DNA of 64,000 nucleotides, taken from Prorocentrum cordatum (Eukaryota > Sar > Dinophyceae > Prorocentrales > Prorocentraceae). Location of the stretch: positions 1 to 64,000 of the forward strand of contig CAUYUJ010004333.1 of the NCBI GenBank assembly GCA_963575745.1, in the 5' to 3' direction. The position numbers and the translations under genes are program-made. Each line of letters opens with the position of its first letter. Position 1 is the first letter of the stretch. Under the pieces are notes generated by a model, which saw only the letters and a program-made list of their open reading frames with translations, did not search any database and was not told the DNA's origin. Positions 20,249-30,599 of the stretch are shown one piece after another.

Positions 20249-23200
20249 ATGCTTCGCCTCTTGTCCTGTGGCATCGTCGCGCTTGGCGGTGTCGAATCGT
20301 CGGTTGGGGATGCGATCGGTTTCGACTTTCGGCATGTCGAGGCGCTGCTCGGGGACGCGATCGGGTTCGACGTCCAGTATTTCATGCCAGAGGAGTTCCT
20401 GCAGGACCTGCCTCTCCGCAACGAGAGTCTGCCGCAGGAGGTCATGAGCGAGTTCTCAAGCTACAGGTTCAAAGAATACCACGACGACGACATTGACGAC
20501 GGAGGTTTCGGTCCCGTGTACAAGTACGGCGTGAAAGCCACGACGATTCTGAATTCCCCAGAATATCTGGCGCGGCGATCGATTTGCACTAAGGTCGTGT
20601 CACCAGACGGAGATCCTCGTGTCTGCAGCGAGCCTGGCGACTTTTCGCCCAGGGCCTTAATCGAGCATGCTCAAGCAGGTGAGGCTGGTCGCTTCAGGCT
20701 GCAGGCAGCGTTCTATTTCAGAGCATATGGATTCGTCGACGTTCATTCCAAAACTTGCTGCTGCTTTGGAATTGTTTGCTGGTCCGACACGATCTGCAAC
20801 GACGAAATAAAGTTGGAAGGCGACTTGATCGTTGAAAGTATCGTCAGCGTCACCATTGATCAGTCTGGGGCTGCGAAGTTCACTCCCACCACCACCGTCA
20901 CACTCGATAATTTCGATGTGTCGGGTTGTAGCGCGGACTGGTTCATGAGGCTGATCGGCGTCGATGGAAACCAGGAGATTCAAGAGAGAGCCCAAGCCAG
21001 CGTGCAGTCCTGGATCGACAGCAGCCTGCAGAGCGCGTTCCTGCCCCAGACCATCCCCCTCAGGCCGGACGCCGTCAACCTGACCTACCAGCTCCACTCG
21101 CCGCAATTCGTGCCCTCGAACGCGACCTCCTCTTCCCGCGGCTACGTCATGGTACACGCCAGCTGCGCCGTGTCCGCCACGGCGCCCAACGGCACGACGC
21201 AGCGGTTCCCGGACCCCGGCCAGCCGTGGACGGGCGGCCACAATGCGCAGCCGCTGAACACGAGCTGGGCCCGCACGCGCGCGCTCCCGGCGGCGGGCGA
21301 GGCGGTGCTGCTCGGCGGGGTGCGGGCGGCGCCGCAGCTGCTCACGATGGTCCTGCAGGGGCTGCACTACTCAGGGGCCCTCTCCCCCAAGAACGAAAGC
21401 GATGTCCGGGACGCGCACCTCTTCTTCGACATGGACATGGCCCAGCCGACCGCGTTCATCAAGGGCGGCCCGCGCCGGGGGTTCGAGATGCGCGAGCAGA
21501 CGCTGCGGCTGCAGGTCGACTGCCTGGACAGGAAGTCCTCCAATTCGTCGAGGCGCTACCAGCTGCTGGACGCGAGGTTCGCCAACGTCACTCAGGAGCT
21601 GGCCGTCCACACGGTCGGACCGACCTCGGTGGACGACCAGACGGCCCTCGGATTGGTCGTGCAGATCTGGAACAGCTCGATGGGCGACGCCCACTTCGAG
21701 GGGATGAACTCCAGCGGGTTCATCGGGACGCAGAGCCAGCTGAAGGCGCTGTCGCTGGGCGCCCTGCGCAGGAGCTTGCCGGCGGTCAACAGGATGCTGC
21801 TGGACACGCCGATCAAGTTCTGCACGACCTGCGCGCTGGCGCCGCTCGTGCCGCACCCCTCCGTGGCCCCCGTGCCCTCGGAGGCCTCCGGCGGCCCCGG
21901 CTACCTGGAGGTCTCGTGGCACTGCGCCTGCAACGAGTACGGTTACTACCAGAAGTGCCAGGGGTTCCGGTGCCCGGAGGCCCTGCGGGAGGCCCCGCAG
22001 CTGCGGCCCCGGCCGCCTGCGGCCGCCGCGCCCGGGCCGCTGGCCGCCGCGGGCCGCCGCCTGCACGCCGCCGCGGCGGGCGCCGCCGCGCGGCTCGGCG
22101 CACTGGGCATCCGGCCGTGGGGCGGCGCCCCGCCCGCCGCCGGGCGCCCGCGGCGGGCCGCGGGCGGCAGCGGCGCGCCCGTGCTGCTCGGCGCCTTCCC
22201 GGGCGCAGCGTGCGGCTTCGGCCCGGGCGGCACCTTCAGGTTTGCGACCGCGAACTTGTCGCAGTGCACGGAGGCCGGAGGGCTCTCGGAGCTGGGGCCC
22301 GCCTACGTCCTTGACGGCGACGGCGAGGACTTCGCCCTGCACTCCGGCTGCGGCCTGCGGAACGGCTCCTGCGAGGGCTGTCGTGCCACGCTGAGCCTCC
22401 GGGCCCGAACGTGCACTCGCCTCGGGGGGGTGTCGATCTTCCTCGAGGTGCCCGACGGCAGCTCGACCTGCATTGGCGGATCGGAGGCCTACCCGGACAC
22501 GGGCTTGGTGCTCCTGGCCACGGACGGTGCACCCGGGTCCTCCCGGCCGCAGACCACGTTCGCCACGCGGCTCGGCAGCAGCTGCGCCCGGTGCGGCGCA
22601 GGTGGGAATCTCTCCTGCGCAGCACTCCCACGGCAGGGCGGCTTCAAGGCAGACCTCTTCTGCGAGAACTGCTCCCTCGAGACGTGCGCCATCCGAGGCC
22701 TCGTGGGAACGGACGCCGTGCCGGTGCCGAAGAACGATTCGTTGGGCCACTCGTCTGGGTTCTCGATGGTTCTCGTCACCACGCCCTCGCGGTACACGAT
22801 CTTGAGAGCCTGCCCGTCGCCCAGCCGCAGGGCCGGGGACGGAGCCCTCCTCGCCTCGCTGCTCGGGGCAGTCCTGGTGTCCTCGCTGCTGGGTGCCGGC
22901 TGGGCTGCTGCCAGGCGCCGGCGCGGCGCGTGCGGCTCACCGCGCGCGCTGGCCCGCGGGTCGCTGGCCCGCGGGCAGCGCGCGCTCGGCACGGCGCGCG
23001 GCGTGCTCGCCTCCTGGCGCGCCCGCGGGCAGCGCGCGCTCGGCACGGCGCGCGGCGTGCTCGCCTCCTGGCGCGCCTCCGCGGGGTCGGCCTGCACGGC
23101 CTGCCTCGGCAGGCTGCCGCGGGCGCACCTCCGCTGGCAGGGGGAGGCCGCCCACTTCCAGAGCGCCCTCCTCAGGCTCTGCGTGCAGGCGTGGCTGCTC

Positions 23201-25399
23201 GTTGCCTGCGGCGCCGTGTGGTTCTGGAAGAACCCCATGGTCGGCCTGCTGGCAAGCATGCGGGAGCAGCTCTCCGTGGAGGGCTTCGACATGACCGGGG
23301 CGGAGCACATCGTGGAGGTGTCCCGGTCCACGGGGCTCGCCATCTTCGTCGCTGTGGCCCTGCTGTCGAAGGTCCAGTTCGCCTGCGGCCTCGTAGGCCT
23401 GGAGCCGCGCCCGGGGCCAGGCGCGCCTGCAGTTCCCGCCAGGGCGGCGGGGCCGGGCAGGGCGTGGTGGCGCTGCTCGGCGGCCATGCTGTTCGAGGGC
23501 ACGGCCGGCGTGGCGCTGCTGGCGCTGACCTTCTGGCAGCGGGACTTCGTCCAGGCGTACGAGTCCGCCAAGGGGCAGGGGGGCGAGATGGGGTTCCTGT
23601 CGGGGGGCGTCGCCGCGACGGCATCCGTCGAGTTCAGCATTCGCCTGCTGCTCACGTGGATCGCGCCCTTCCTGATGACCGTGCGCATCGTGCCCGCGGT
23701 GGCCACGACCACGGTGGCCCACCACCGCGCGAGCGCCAGCGCCCAGGTGGGGCCCGTCTTGCCCTACCTGCTGGGCCTGCTGCTGACCCACGAGACCATC
23801 GCCGTGGTCCTCGCCATGACGTACTTCCACTCGGGCTACATATCCACCGTCCTCTTCGAGATCGTACTGGGCGGGACGGTCCTGAACGTGTGTTCGTTCC
23901 TGATCTGCTCAGACAGCCTGCCGTGCCACGCGGGGGCGGCCTCCGCCCTGTGCGCCATCATCGGCGCCTACCAGTCGGTGCTGGTCGCCTACCTGGGGTA
24001 CACGATCGGGAACGGCTGGCTCGCGCCCTTCCTGGCCGTCTCCTCCGCGGTCGCGGCCTACTCGCCCTGGGCGGCCGTCACCACCGCCGTCCAGGAAGTG
24101 TCGCTGTCGCTCCCCGGGGTTGACTGCCCGCCGCGCCTGGCCGTCCAGGCGGCCGCCCCCGACGCCGCGGAGGCGGCGCCTGCCCCGGGCGGGCTGCCGG
24201 AGCCGCTGCTGAGTTTCGGCACAGACGGCCGCCCCGTCGCCGTCGCGGCGGCCGACCCGGCCTGCCCCGCCGCCGCGGCGACGGCCGCCGTGGCCGCCGC
24301 GACACTCCCCGCCGGCGGCGGCTCTGCTGGCGGCCGCTGCGCCCTGGAGGTCTACGAGTGGCTGCTCGAGAAGCAGGAGGCGCAGGATGCGGCCGCGTAC
24401 GGCTCCAGGATCAAGTGGAGGAGGCTGTGCCTGCTCTTAGGCACCACCGGGCTGGTGGTAAGTACGCTGCGGGACTGGGGCCACTGCCAAAGGGTCAGCC
24501 CTTGGGACGACGTGAACGCCATGATCTCCAGCATGGTCGGGGACGGTGCCGAGGTCAGCCGCAGCAGCGACTCCTTCCTGGCCCCCCTGGTCGACCAGTA
24601 CGGCAGCGCCCGCGGCCTCAGGCTGGCCCTGAACTGCTGCGGCGCGGTGGCGTTCGGGGCGGGCGCGGTCCTGGACCTGGTGGGCTCCCAGGGCTGGGCG
24701 CCGGCGCGGAAGATGCTGGACGGCTCCCGCACCTGCGGCATCGTGGGCACGCTCCTGTGCGCGGCCGCCTTGCTCGCCTTCAACCTGCCCGACTACGTCG
24801 GCCTGCTGGACTTCGGCCCCACGCTCGGGCACTGCGGGAGCGGGTTCTGCCAGGGCGTCTCGGACTCCATGCGGGCCGCCCTGGGCTCGGGGCTCCTCGC
24901 CCAGGCGGGCGTGGACTTCGTGCCCATGCTCGTCGCGCTCCCGTGGACGCTGTTTCGCATCGGCTTCTTCCTCTCCGAGGACAAGCAGAACAGCAAGGCC
25001 GTGGGCGCGCTCATGTGGGCCACCATCATGTGCATGTTCCGGTTATCTTTGCTGCCAGCAACAATTGCGTACATCGCAACCGCGGACAGCCAGATCGTCC
25101 TCTGGTACGCCGCGTTCCTGGTCCTCCCGCTGTGCCTGCTGTCCTTCATCGCGGCGACTGGCAGGCACCGCCTGGGCTGGTACTTCCTCTGGGGCTGGGG
25201 CTTCTTCGCGGTGCCCCTCTTCGGCATGACAGCGGTGGCGCTGCAGGAAGACTGGTGGACGCTCATGCAGAGGGCCTGGCAGAGCTTTCAGGCGTCCTGG
25301 CCAAGCTTCCTGGCGGAGTTCACCCTCTCCGACGTGGTCATATCGGACGTGTTCTTTCTGCTCATCTACGGGCGGACGCGCGGCGGAGCAGCCGCTTGA
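20249..25399 (+). CDS. BPI/LBP-like (TULIP) ectodomain fused to polytopic membrane protein
   Basis: An intronless 1716-aa ORF. The start is the first ATG after the relict leader (MLRLLSCGIVALGG, a plausible short signal peptide). The frame is open further upstream but has no other ATG. Residues about 190-600 resemble the bactericidal/permeability-increasing and LPS-binding protein fold. Around 225-270 is a WFMRLIG...SSLQSAFLPQTIPL block comparable to the W-LF...LQPYLQTLPV region, and around 505-530 is VNRMLLDTPIKF, comparable to VN-x-x-L...G-x-PLP. Several N-x-S/T sites suggest extracellular exposure. Residues about 590-860 are Cys-rich with a Pro/Ala/Arg linker. From about residue 865 there are roughly 16 hydrophobic segments (for example near 865, 976, 1027, 1076, 1171, 1198, 1228, 1257, 1459, 1495, 1557, 1584, 1616, 1641), split by an Ala/Pro-rich linker at about 1290-1370. 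The family of the membrane half is not recognised. It may bind lipid outside the cell and signal or transport. The long unbroken frame argues for recent origin or selection. Confidence 0.8.
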   Translation: MLRLLSCGIVALGGVESSVGDAIGFDFRHVEALLGDAIGFDVQYFMPEEFLQDLPLRNESLPQEVMSEFSSYRFKEYHDDDIDDGGFGPVYKYGVKATTILNSPEYLARRSICTKVVSPDGDPRVCSEPGDFSPRALIEHAQAGEAGRFRLQAAFYFRAYGFVDVHSKTCCCFGIVCWSDTICNDEIKLEGDLIVESIVSVTIDQSGAAKFTPTTTVTLDNFDVSGCSADWFMRLIGVDGNQEIQERAQASVQSWIDSSLQSAFLPQTIPLRPDAVNLTYQLHSPQFVPSNATSSSRGYVMVHASCAVSATAPNGTTQRFPDPGQPWTGGHNAQPLNTSWARTRALPAAGEAVLLGGVRAAPQLLTMVLQGLHYSGALSPKNESDVRDAHLFFDMDMAQPTAFIKGGPRRGFEMREQTLRLQVDCLDRKSSNSSRRYQLLDARFANVTQELAVHTVGPTSVDDQTALGLVVQIWNSSMGDAHFEGMNSSGFIGTQSQLKALSLGALRRSLPAVNRMLLDTPIKFCTTCALAPLVPHPSVAPVPSEASGGPGYLEVSWHCACNEYGYYQKCQGFRCPEALREAPQLRPRPPAAAAPGPLAAAGRRLHAAAAGAAARLGALGIRPWGGAPPAAGRPRRAAGGSGAPVLLGAFPGAACGFGPGGTFRFATANLSQCTEAGGLSELGPAYVLDGDGEDFALHSGCGLRNGSCEGCRATLSLRARTCTRLGGVSIFLEVPDGSSTCIGGSEAYPDTGLVLLATDGAPGSSRPQTTFATRLGSSCARCGAGGNLSCAALPRQGGFKADLFCENCSLETCAIRGLVGTDAVPVPKNDSLGHSSGFSMVLVTTPSRYTILRACPSPSRRAGDGALLASLLGAVLVSSLLGAGWAAARRRRGACGSPRALARGSLARGQRALGTARGVLASWRARGQRALGTARGVLASWRASAGSACTACLGRLPRAHLRWQGEAAHFQSALLRLCVQAWLLVACGAVWFWKNPMVGLLASMREQLSVEGFDMTGAEHIVEVSRSTGLAIFVAVALLSKVQFACGLVGLEPRPGPGAPAVPARAAGPGRAWWRCSAAMLFEGTAGVALLALTFWQRDFVQAYESAKGQGGEMGFLSGGVAATASVEFSIRLLLTWIAPFLMTVRIVPAVATTTVAHHRASASAQVGPVLPYLLGLLLTHETIAVVLAMTYFHSGYISTVLFEIVLGGTVLNVCSFLICSDSLPCHAGAASALCAIIGAYQSVLVAYLGYTIGNGWLAPFLAVSSAVAAYSPWAAVTTAVQEVSLSLPGVDCPPRLAVQAAAPDAAEAAPAPGGLPEPLLSFGTDGRPVAVAAADPACPAAAATAAVAAATLPAGGGSAGGRCALEVYEWLLEKQEAQDAAAYGSRIKWRRLCLLLGTTGLVVSTLRDWGHCQRVSPWDDVNAMISSMVGDGAEVSRSSDSFLAPLVDQYGSARGLRLALNCCGAVAFGAGAVLDLVGSQGWAPARKMLDGSRTCGIVGTLLCAAALLAFNLPDYVGLLDFGPTLGHCGSGFCQGVSDSMRAALGSGLLAQAGVDFVPMLVALPWTLFRIGFFLSEDKQNSKAVGALMWATIMCMFRLSLLPATIAYIATADSQIVLWYAAFLVLPLCLLSFIAATGRHRLGWYFLWGWGFFAVPLFGMTAVALQEDWWTLMQRAWQSFQASWPSFLAEFTLSDVVISDVFFLLIYGRTRGGAAA
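22974..23081 (+). repeat. 54-bp in-frame tandem duplication inside the retrogene ORF
   Basis: The 18-residue segment RGQRALGTARGVLASWRA occurs twice in succession, with almost identical DNA, in the cytosolic-looking linker after the first membrane segment. Confidence 0.85.
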
Positions 25400-25714
25400 G
25401 GGGTCCGCGGCCCTGGGTCGGAGCTCTGGCGCGAACGTCCCCGCGTTCTCGCGCGCACGTTTTTTGTTTGTTTCCATTTGCTGCTTCACCATTCGCATAG
25501 GCTGGGCAGGTGTTCCCCAGCGTGAGGCGTTTTCTTCCAGTCGGTAGTCTACACTGAGAATCGTGGCGGCAGCAGGCTTCTAACAAGGCATGCTTGTGCC
25601 CACCCAGAATATTCGAGCCTCCAGGGTCGAACTTGTGCCGGGCAAGCTGCAAGATGCGCAGTGCACATCGCAAAGGCCGCGCCGTCCCCCCCCCCAAAAA
25701 AAAAAACAAAAAAA
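25400..25714 (+). other. retrogene 3' UTR and poly-A tail
   Basis: About 295 bases of UTR end in a C run and 19 A-rich bases (25696-25714). No AATAAA signal is seen, as expected for dinoflagellates. Confidence 0.8.
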
Positions 25715-25923
25715 ACACTTGGGGCCTCTTTTGGGCCCCGGTTGTGGCCTTTTCGGGGCCTTGTTGACTCGCCTTTGTTTTTAGGGGGGGGGGGGGCTCG
25801 TGAGGCCTTCCTGTGCCACCGCTTGGGGCTCCTCTCGGGGACTTGGTCTTAGGCCGCTCCCTGCGGTCTTCTCAAAGCTTCGCCTGAGTTCTTGTTTGTC
25901 CCCCCCTCCTCTTCCCCCCTTCC

Positions 25924-26103
25924 AGGAAGATGAAACATCTGGCCAGAATGTATTGTCCCCTGCCAAATGGTTCAGATTCAAAAACGCTGTGGCTGGTAAA
26001 TTCATCGTGCCGTGGCTATGACTATGGTTTTCCTGAACAGATCATGCTGGTGGAGGTTTCCAGGTATTTGAATGTTCCCTTGTTGTCGATCGTGTATCTG
26101 CAG
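25924..26103 (+). CDS. possible exon (weak)
   Basis: A polypyrimidine run ending TTCCAG (25913-25924) is followed by about 180 bases of balanced composition. Open in one phase is MKHLARMYCPLPNGSD...YLNVPLLSIVYLQ, ending at CTGCAG|GCGTGTGTG, where GC could be the non-canonical donor used in dinoflagellates. A second phase also reads EDETSGQNVLSPAKWFRFKN to a stop at 26019-26021. No domain recognised. May be chance. Confidence 0.2.
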
Positions 26104-26158
26104 GCGTGTGTGTGTGTATGTATGTGTGTGTGTGTGTGTGTATGTGTGTGTGTTTGCT
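26104..26158. repeat. (TG)n tract
   Basis: TG dinucleotides with TATG interruptions. Confidence 0.85.
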
Positions 26159-27225
26159 GGTCTCAAGCTCTTCCAGGCTATAGTTTGTCTGACAAGCTAT
26201 CCGCTGCTATCCCGGGTGATTTGATCAGACCCACCCCTCTGGCACCAGAGGGGCAAGGCTTGCGGTTATGTTCCGCGGAACGGTTGTCATAAAGCGCTCC
26301 TGCACTGAATAGTTTTTGATCCAAAGCGCATTCCGCTAGATGGTTCCCAAACGAAGAAACATTCGGCCACTATGTTTTTTCCTCGTCCGTCGAATGTTTC
26401 GTTTCAGAAAAAATCCCTCAGCACGGGATGGTTTGATTCAAAAGCGCTTTCCGCCAGCTTCTTTTCTGTTGGAGCCATCCGAAAGAGGCGCAACTAATCC
26501 TGACCACCGCCCGTTCGTCCTCACCCCCTGGCCCCCATACTGGCATTGTCGATCCACCCCACGACATGCCCCCCCCCCTCCCCTCCGCCCCCGCGAAGCG
26601 CCCCTGTTTGCCCCCCCCCCGCCCTGGGGCGCCCAAGCGCCGTACCTGTACGGCGCGATGGCCACAGGGCTTTAGACAGGGGCGCGTCTACCTTCCTCAA
26701 ACGACGGCCAACGGCCAAACTACTCGAGAGTTCGCAGCGATTTGGGTACAAGCGTGCTCGTGAAACGCTCTCGTCGACCTTCCATTGGGGCGCCCAAGTG
26801 CAATGCCTGCTACATCGAGATAACCATTGGAGCTTCAACCAAAACAGAGTTTTTATGAGTAGTCTGGGTGTAAGTGAGGCTGTGCGTGATCGTGAGAATG
26901 AGTCTGTGAGTCTGATTATTACAACAATGAAGGAGCGAGGAGGCGGGAGTGAGTGAGAGAGCGAGTGGGGAGGCGGAGGCGTCAGACTAATCAGAAGAAC
27001 CTCATACGTTTGATCTGGGGAGCAGGAACCATTAGGATGCGGGGGACAAGAGCCTCTTACCAAAGAGATGGGATGCCGACCCCTGTATTTAGGATCGGGG
27101 GAGATCAGCAGCAGAGAGATAGAGAGTCGGAGCCATGGAGAGCAGAAGGCACTAATGCATCGAATGAGTAAGGGATGACTGGACACAAACACTCAGAGAC
27201 ATTGTGTAGAGGTAGGGCTGCAGAC
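26159..27225. other. no gene recognised; one hairpin
   Basis: AAACGAAGAAACATTCG (26348) pairs with CGAATGTTTCGTTT (about 26391), a 14-bp stem apart from a three-base bulge. The rest holds GC-rich runs and poly-C with no coding signal. Confidence 0.5.
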
Positions 27226-27417
27226 ACACACATATGTATATACGCACATCCATACATGCATGCATGCATGTCTGCCTGTCTGTCTGTCTGTCTGCCTGTC
27301 TGCCTGTCTGTATGTCTGTGTGTAAAGATGTATAACTGTACATATCATGTATGTATGTATGTATGTATGTATGTATGTATGTATGTATGTATGTATGTAT
27401 GTATGTATGTATGTATG

Positions 27418-27449
<32 letters not shown>

Positions 27450-27848
27450 TGTATGTACGTATGTATGTATGTATGTATGTATGTATGTATGTATGTATGT
27501 ATGTATGTATGTATGTATGTATGTATGTATGTATGTATGTATGTATGTATGTATGTATGTATGTATGTATGTATGTATGTATGTATGTATGTATGTATGT
27601 ATGTATGTATGTATGTATGTATGTATGTATGTACGTTTATATGTATGTGTTTATGTACGTACGTGTGTATGTATGCGTGTATGTATGTATGCACGCATGT
27701 ACGTATGTACGTGTGTACGTATGTACGTACATACGTACGTACGTGTGTCTACATGTATGCATGTACGCATGGCTGCATGCATGCATGCATGCATGCATGC
27801 ATGCATGTATGTATGTATGTATGTATGTATGTATGTATTTATGTCTGC
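27226..27848. repeat. (TGTC)n and (ATGT)n tetranucleotide tract
   Basis: TGTC units (about 27262-27318) and a nearly uninterrupted ATGT tract (about 27345-27640), decaying to ACGT/GCAT variants. Spurious Met-Tyr-Val-Cys frames are open on both strands. Confidence 0.95.
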
Positions 27849-27959
27849 AGGTCTATCTCTATATATTATGGTAAGGGCTTCGCCCCATGCCGCTGGCCCC
27901 CTATCTCGGATAATGGGAGATGCAACAGCTAAATCATGAGGTCTGGGCGCCGCCGTGAA

Positions 27960-28562
27960 GCAGGGACCTGTTTGTTTTTCGACCCTGACCCTACGGATCT
28001 GCGTGAGGGGTGCCACCGAATTTCAGAAAGGTGGCACATCCTTTGTATTTTTGGACCCGACCCTACGGATCTACGTGAGGGTTGCCGCCGAATTTCTGCC
28101 GATCTGCGTGAGGGGTGCCGCCGAATTTTAGACATGTGGCAAATCCCTTGTGTTTTTGGACCCTGACCCTGCCGATCTGCGTGAGGGGTGCCACCGAATT
28201 TCAGACATGTGGCAAATCCTTTGTGTTTTTGGACCCTGACCCCGCCGATCTGCGTGAGGGGTGTCAGCGAATTTCAGAAATGTGGCAAATCTTGTTTGTT
28301 TTTTGGACCCTGACCCCGCCGATCTGCATGAGGAGTGCCAGCGAATGTCAGAAATGCGGCAAATCCTGTGTGTTTTTGGACCCTGACCCCGCCGATCTGC
28401 GTGAGAGGTGACAGCGAATTTCAGAAATGTGGCAGATCCCATGTGTTTTTGGACCCTGACCCGGCCGATCTGCGTCAGGGGTGCCACCGAATTTCAAACA
28501 TGTGGCACATCCCCTTTGTTTTTTGGACCCTGACCCCGCCGATCTGCGTGAGGGGTGACAAT
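27960..28562. repeat. 73-74-bp tandem repeat, about 8 units
   Basis: Marked by GATCTGCGTGAGGGGTG at about 27998, 28100, 28175, 28249, 28322, 28396, 28470 and 28544, with TTTTTGGACCCTGACCC in each. A shortened unit lies at 28072-28100. Confidence 0.92.
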
Positions 28563-29220
28563 TTTAACCCACCCCAGCAATTCAGAGCACACGCTCAGGG
28601 CGTGGTAAAAATGCCCGTTTTGGGCCTCCCCCCCTCGCGCGGTCCATCAACAAGGAACAGTTAGCAGCAAGAATTCAACAAGGAACAGTAACCAGCAAGA
28701 AGCAGGACTGTAACAGTGGAAACTGTAAGCTGCAACTGGCACAGGAAACGGCGAAGCCTCGGCCTACAGCCTGGTGGCCCCACAAGGGGGCCGGCGGATA
28801 TGTATAATACACATGCACACATGCTGGTATACTTTTGGCTACATCTGCATGCATATCACGGGGGATTGGGCCCGGGGGACCCCCGGGGCCGCGAGCTCCC
28901 GACCACACACGGAGGGGACCCATGGGGCTCTCGGCCGGCTCCCGGGAGGCTCCAGGCGCTCCTGGATGCCAGTCAGGTGGCTCCAGACGGCCTCCAGGGG
29001 TCTCGGGCGGCTCACGATCGCAGGCCTAGAGGCTGACACCAACACCAATATCGGCGTCGTGCCTTCACCGAGGGACGGTGATCCCGATCTCAGTGATGGT
29101 GGTAAGATGCTGGCTTCCAAGTGACCGAAAGGTGACCACCAACACCGAAATCTAGGATCTTCTTCCCCCTGTGGAGGCAACCACCTATGTTGGTGTTGGT
29201 GGGCCCGTTTCCGGGCCTCC
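28563..29220. other. no gene; duplicated segment and weak foldback
   Basis: GGCCTCCAGGGGTCTCGGGC followed by GGCTCACGA appears at about 28991 and 29238. CACCAACACCAA (29037) pairs with TTGGTGTTGGTG (about 29190). No gene seen. Confidence 0.5.
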
Positions 29221-29224
29221 AAAG

Positions 29225-29830
29225 GTGGCTCAAGATGGCCTCCAGGGGTCTCGGGCGGCTCACGAGGCGTCTTGAACGGCCTAGAGTCGTCCAAGACGCT
29301 TGGAGACTGCTCGAAGAGGTCCTCCAAGAGGGCCCCGAGAAGCAAGAGCCGTTTCATTCCCTTTCAGGAAGCGCAGGTTTCTAACACACGCGTATTTTTC
29401 TTTCAGCCCGGCCCAAGACGTCATAAGGGGTCTCCCAAATTGCTCCCCCGCTCCACAATCGCCTGCAAGAGTGCCCCTCGACGGCCCAAGAGAGCCTCCA
29501 GACGGACGAAGAAGCCCCGATGACGGCCCAAGAGGGGCCCAAGAGGGCGCCAACATGGGTTCTACCGGGGAATGCGAGCTGCCATTTTGAGCCCTTCGCA
29601 CCAAGAACACCCCCGAGGTCGCCAACAGGCCCCCGAGAGGCCCCCGAAGGGCCCCAAGAGGCCCCCATAAGGCCCCCAAGAAGCCCTCAAGGGGCCCCCA
29701 AGGGGCCCCAAGAGGCCCCAGGACGCCCCCGGGAAGCACCCAGGAGACTCCCAAAAGAGCACCAACCAGTCTCGGAGAGACTGCCAAAGAGATCCCATCA
29801 TACGTCCAAGCCACTTATGGCCCACAACCC
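29225..29830. repeat. degenerate CCCCAAGAGGCC-type short repeats
   Basis: Reverse-complement orientation of the CTTGGGGCC family at 232-610. Confidence 0.7.
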
Positions 29831-30015
29831 AAGCACATTCCCCTGATCGACCCCAGACCGCCGTCCAGGCGACTCCGGTAGGCCCCGATTCGCCCCCAAG
29901 ACGGTTTGGAGGAGTCTCAAACGGCTCAAGGGGGTGGTCGTGCGTCGTTCGTCGTTTGTCGCTCGTCGTTAGTCGTACGTCGACGGCCGTCGGGGTCATC
30001 GTCGGCGGCGTCATC

Positions 30016-30024
30016 GGTCGCTGT

Positions 30025-30087
<63 letters not shown>

Positions 30088-30375
30088 ACGTCGTCGTCTT
30101 CGTCGTCGCTGGCGGCGGCGGCGGCGTCGGCGTCAGCGTCGGCTTCGGCGTCGGCTTCGGCGTCGTCGTCGTCGTCGTCGCCGCCGTCGTCGTCCTCCGT
30201 CTTCCGTCGCCCGTCGTCCGTCGTCCGCCGTAGTCGAGGGCCACCGAGCGCCACCGAAGGCTGGTGAGGCAGAGAAAGGGGAGGAGGACAAGGAGGGAAA
30301 GAGTCGAAGTCGGAGGATGAGGAGGAGGAGGGGGAGGAGGCAAAAAGGATGAGGAGGATGGGGGCGAGGAGGGGT
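30016..30375. repeat. (GTC)n then (GGA)n tracts
   Basis: GTC/TCG triplets to about 30200 and GGA-rich purines from about 30270. Confidence 0.9.
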
Positions 30376-30599
30376 AAGTAAGGGGAATGTCGGCAGGAGG
30401 AGTGTCGGCGCTGAAACCAGCGCCTCGCTCAAGACGTCCTCACTATCTGACCTGAAGGCAGAGGAGTCTGAACAACCAAGCAGGCAAAACGCCTGAGACA
30501 CCTCAACAATCTGGCGCGAGCAGGCCCAGGCAGTACACCCTGGCGGCCCCCCTCGGAGTGCTGAAAGCAGCGCATCGCTCCAGTCATCCCCACCAGCGG

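Larger units (their letters stand above)
20148..25732 (+). mobile_element. processed retrogene with relict SL, poly-A and 18-bp target-site duplication
   Basis: The direct repeat ACACTTGGGGCCTCTTTT occurs at 20148-20165 and 25715-25732. Directly after the left copy comes TGGCTCAAG, and with the preceding Ts the sequence reads TTTTGGCTCAAG, the 3' end of DinoSL. Directly before the right copy is an A-rich tail (25696-25714, one C). Between them lies a single intronless ORF. This is the full signature of a trans-spliced mRNA inserted by target-primed reverse transcription. The four Ts are shared between the duplication and the leader, so the duplication is 14-18 bp. Confidence 0.93.

Noticed and set aside
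20100-20249. Upstream extension of the retrogene protein by 47 codons
   Set aside because: It begins at a GTG in the target-site flank and would read through the duplication and relict leader. The first ATG after the leader is at 20249.
21371-22750. 459-codon minus-strand frame inside the retrogene
   Set aside because: Antisense shadow of a GC-rich coding frame; Arg/Gly/Ala-rich with no domain.
29225-29245. Spliced-leader-like GTGGCTCAAG
   Set aside because: Same 8-base core only, inside the CTTGGGG/CCAAGAGG repeat area.
29935-29960. Spliced-leader-like GGCTCAAG
   Set aside because: Only the 8-base core matches (ACGGCTCAAGGGGG); no TTTT upstream and no gene downstream.
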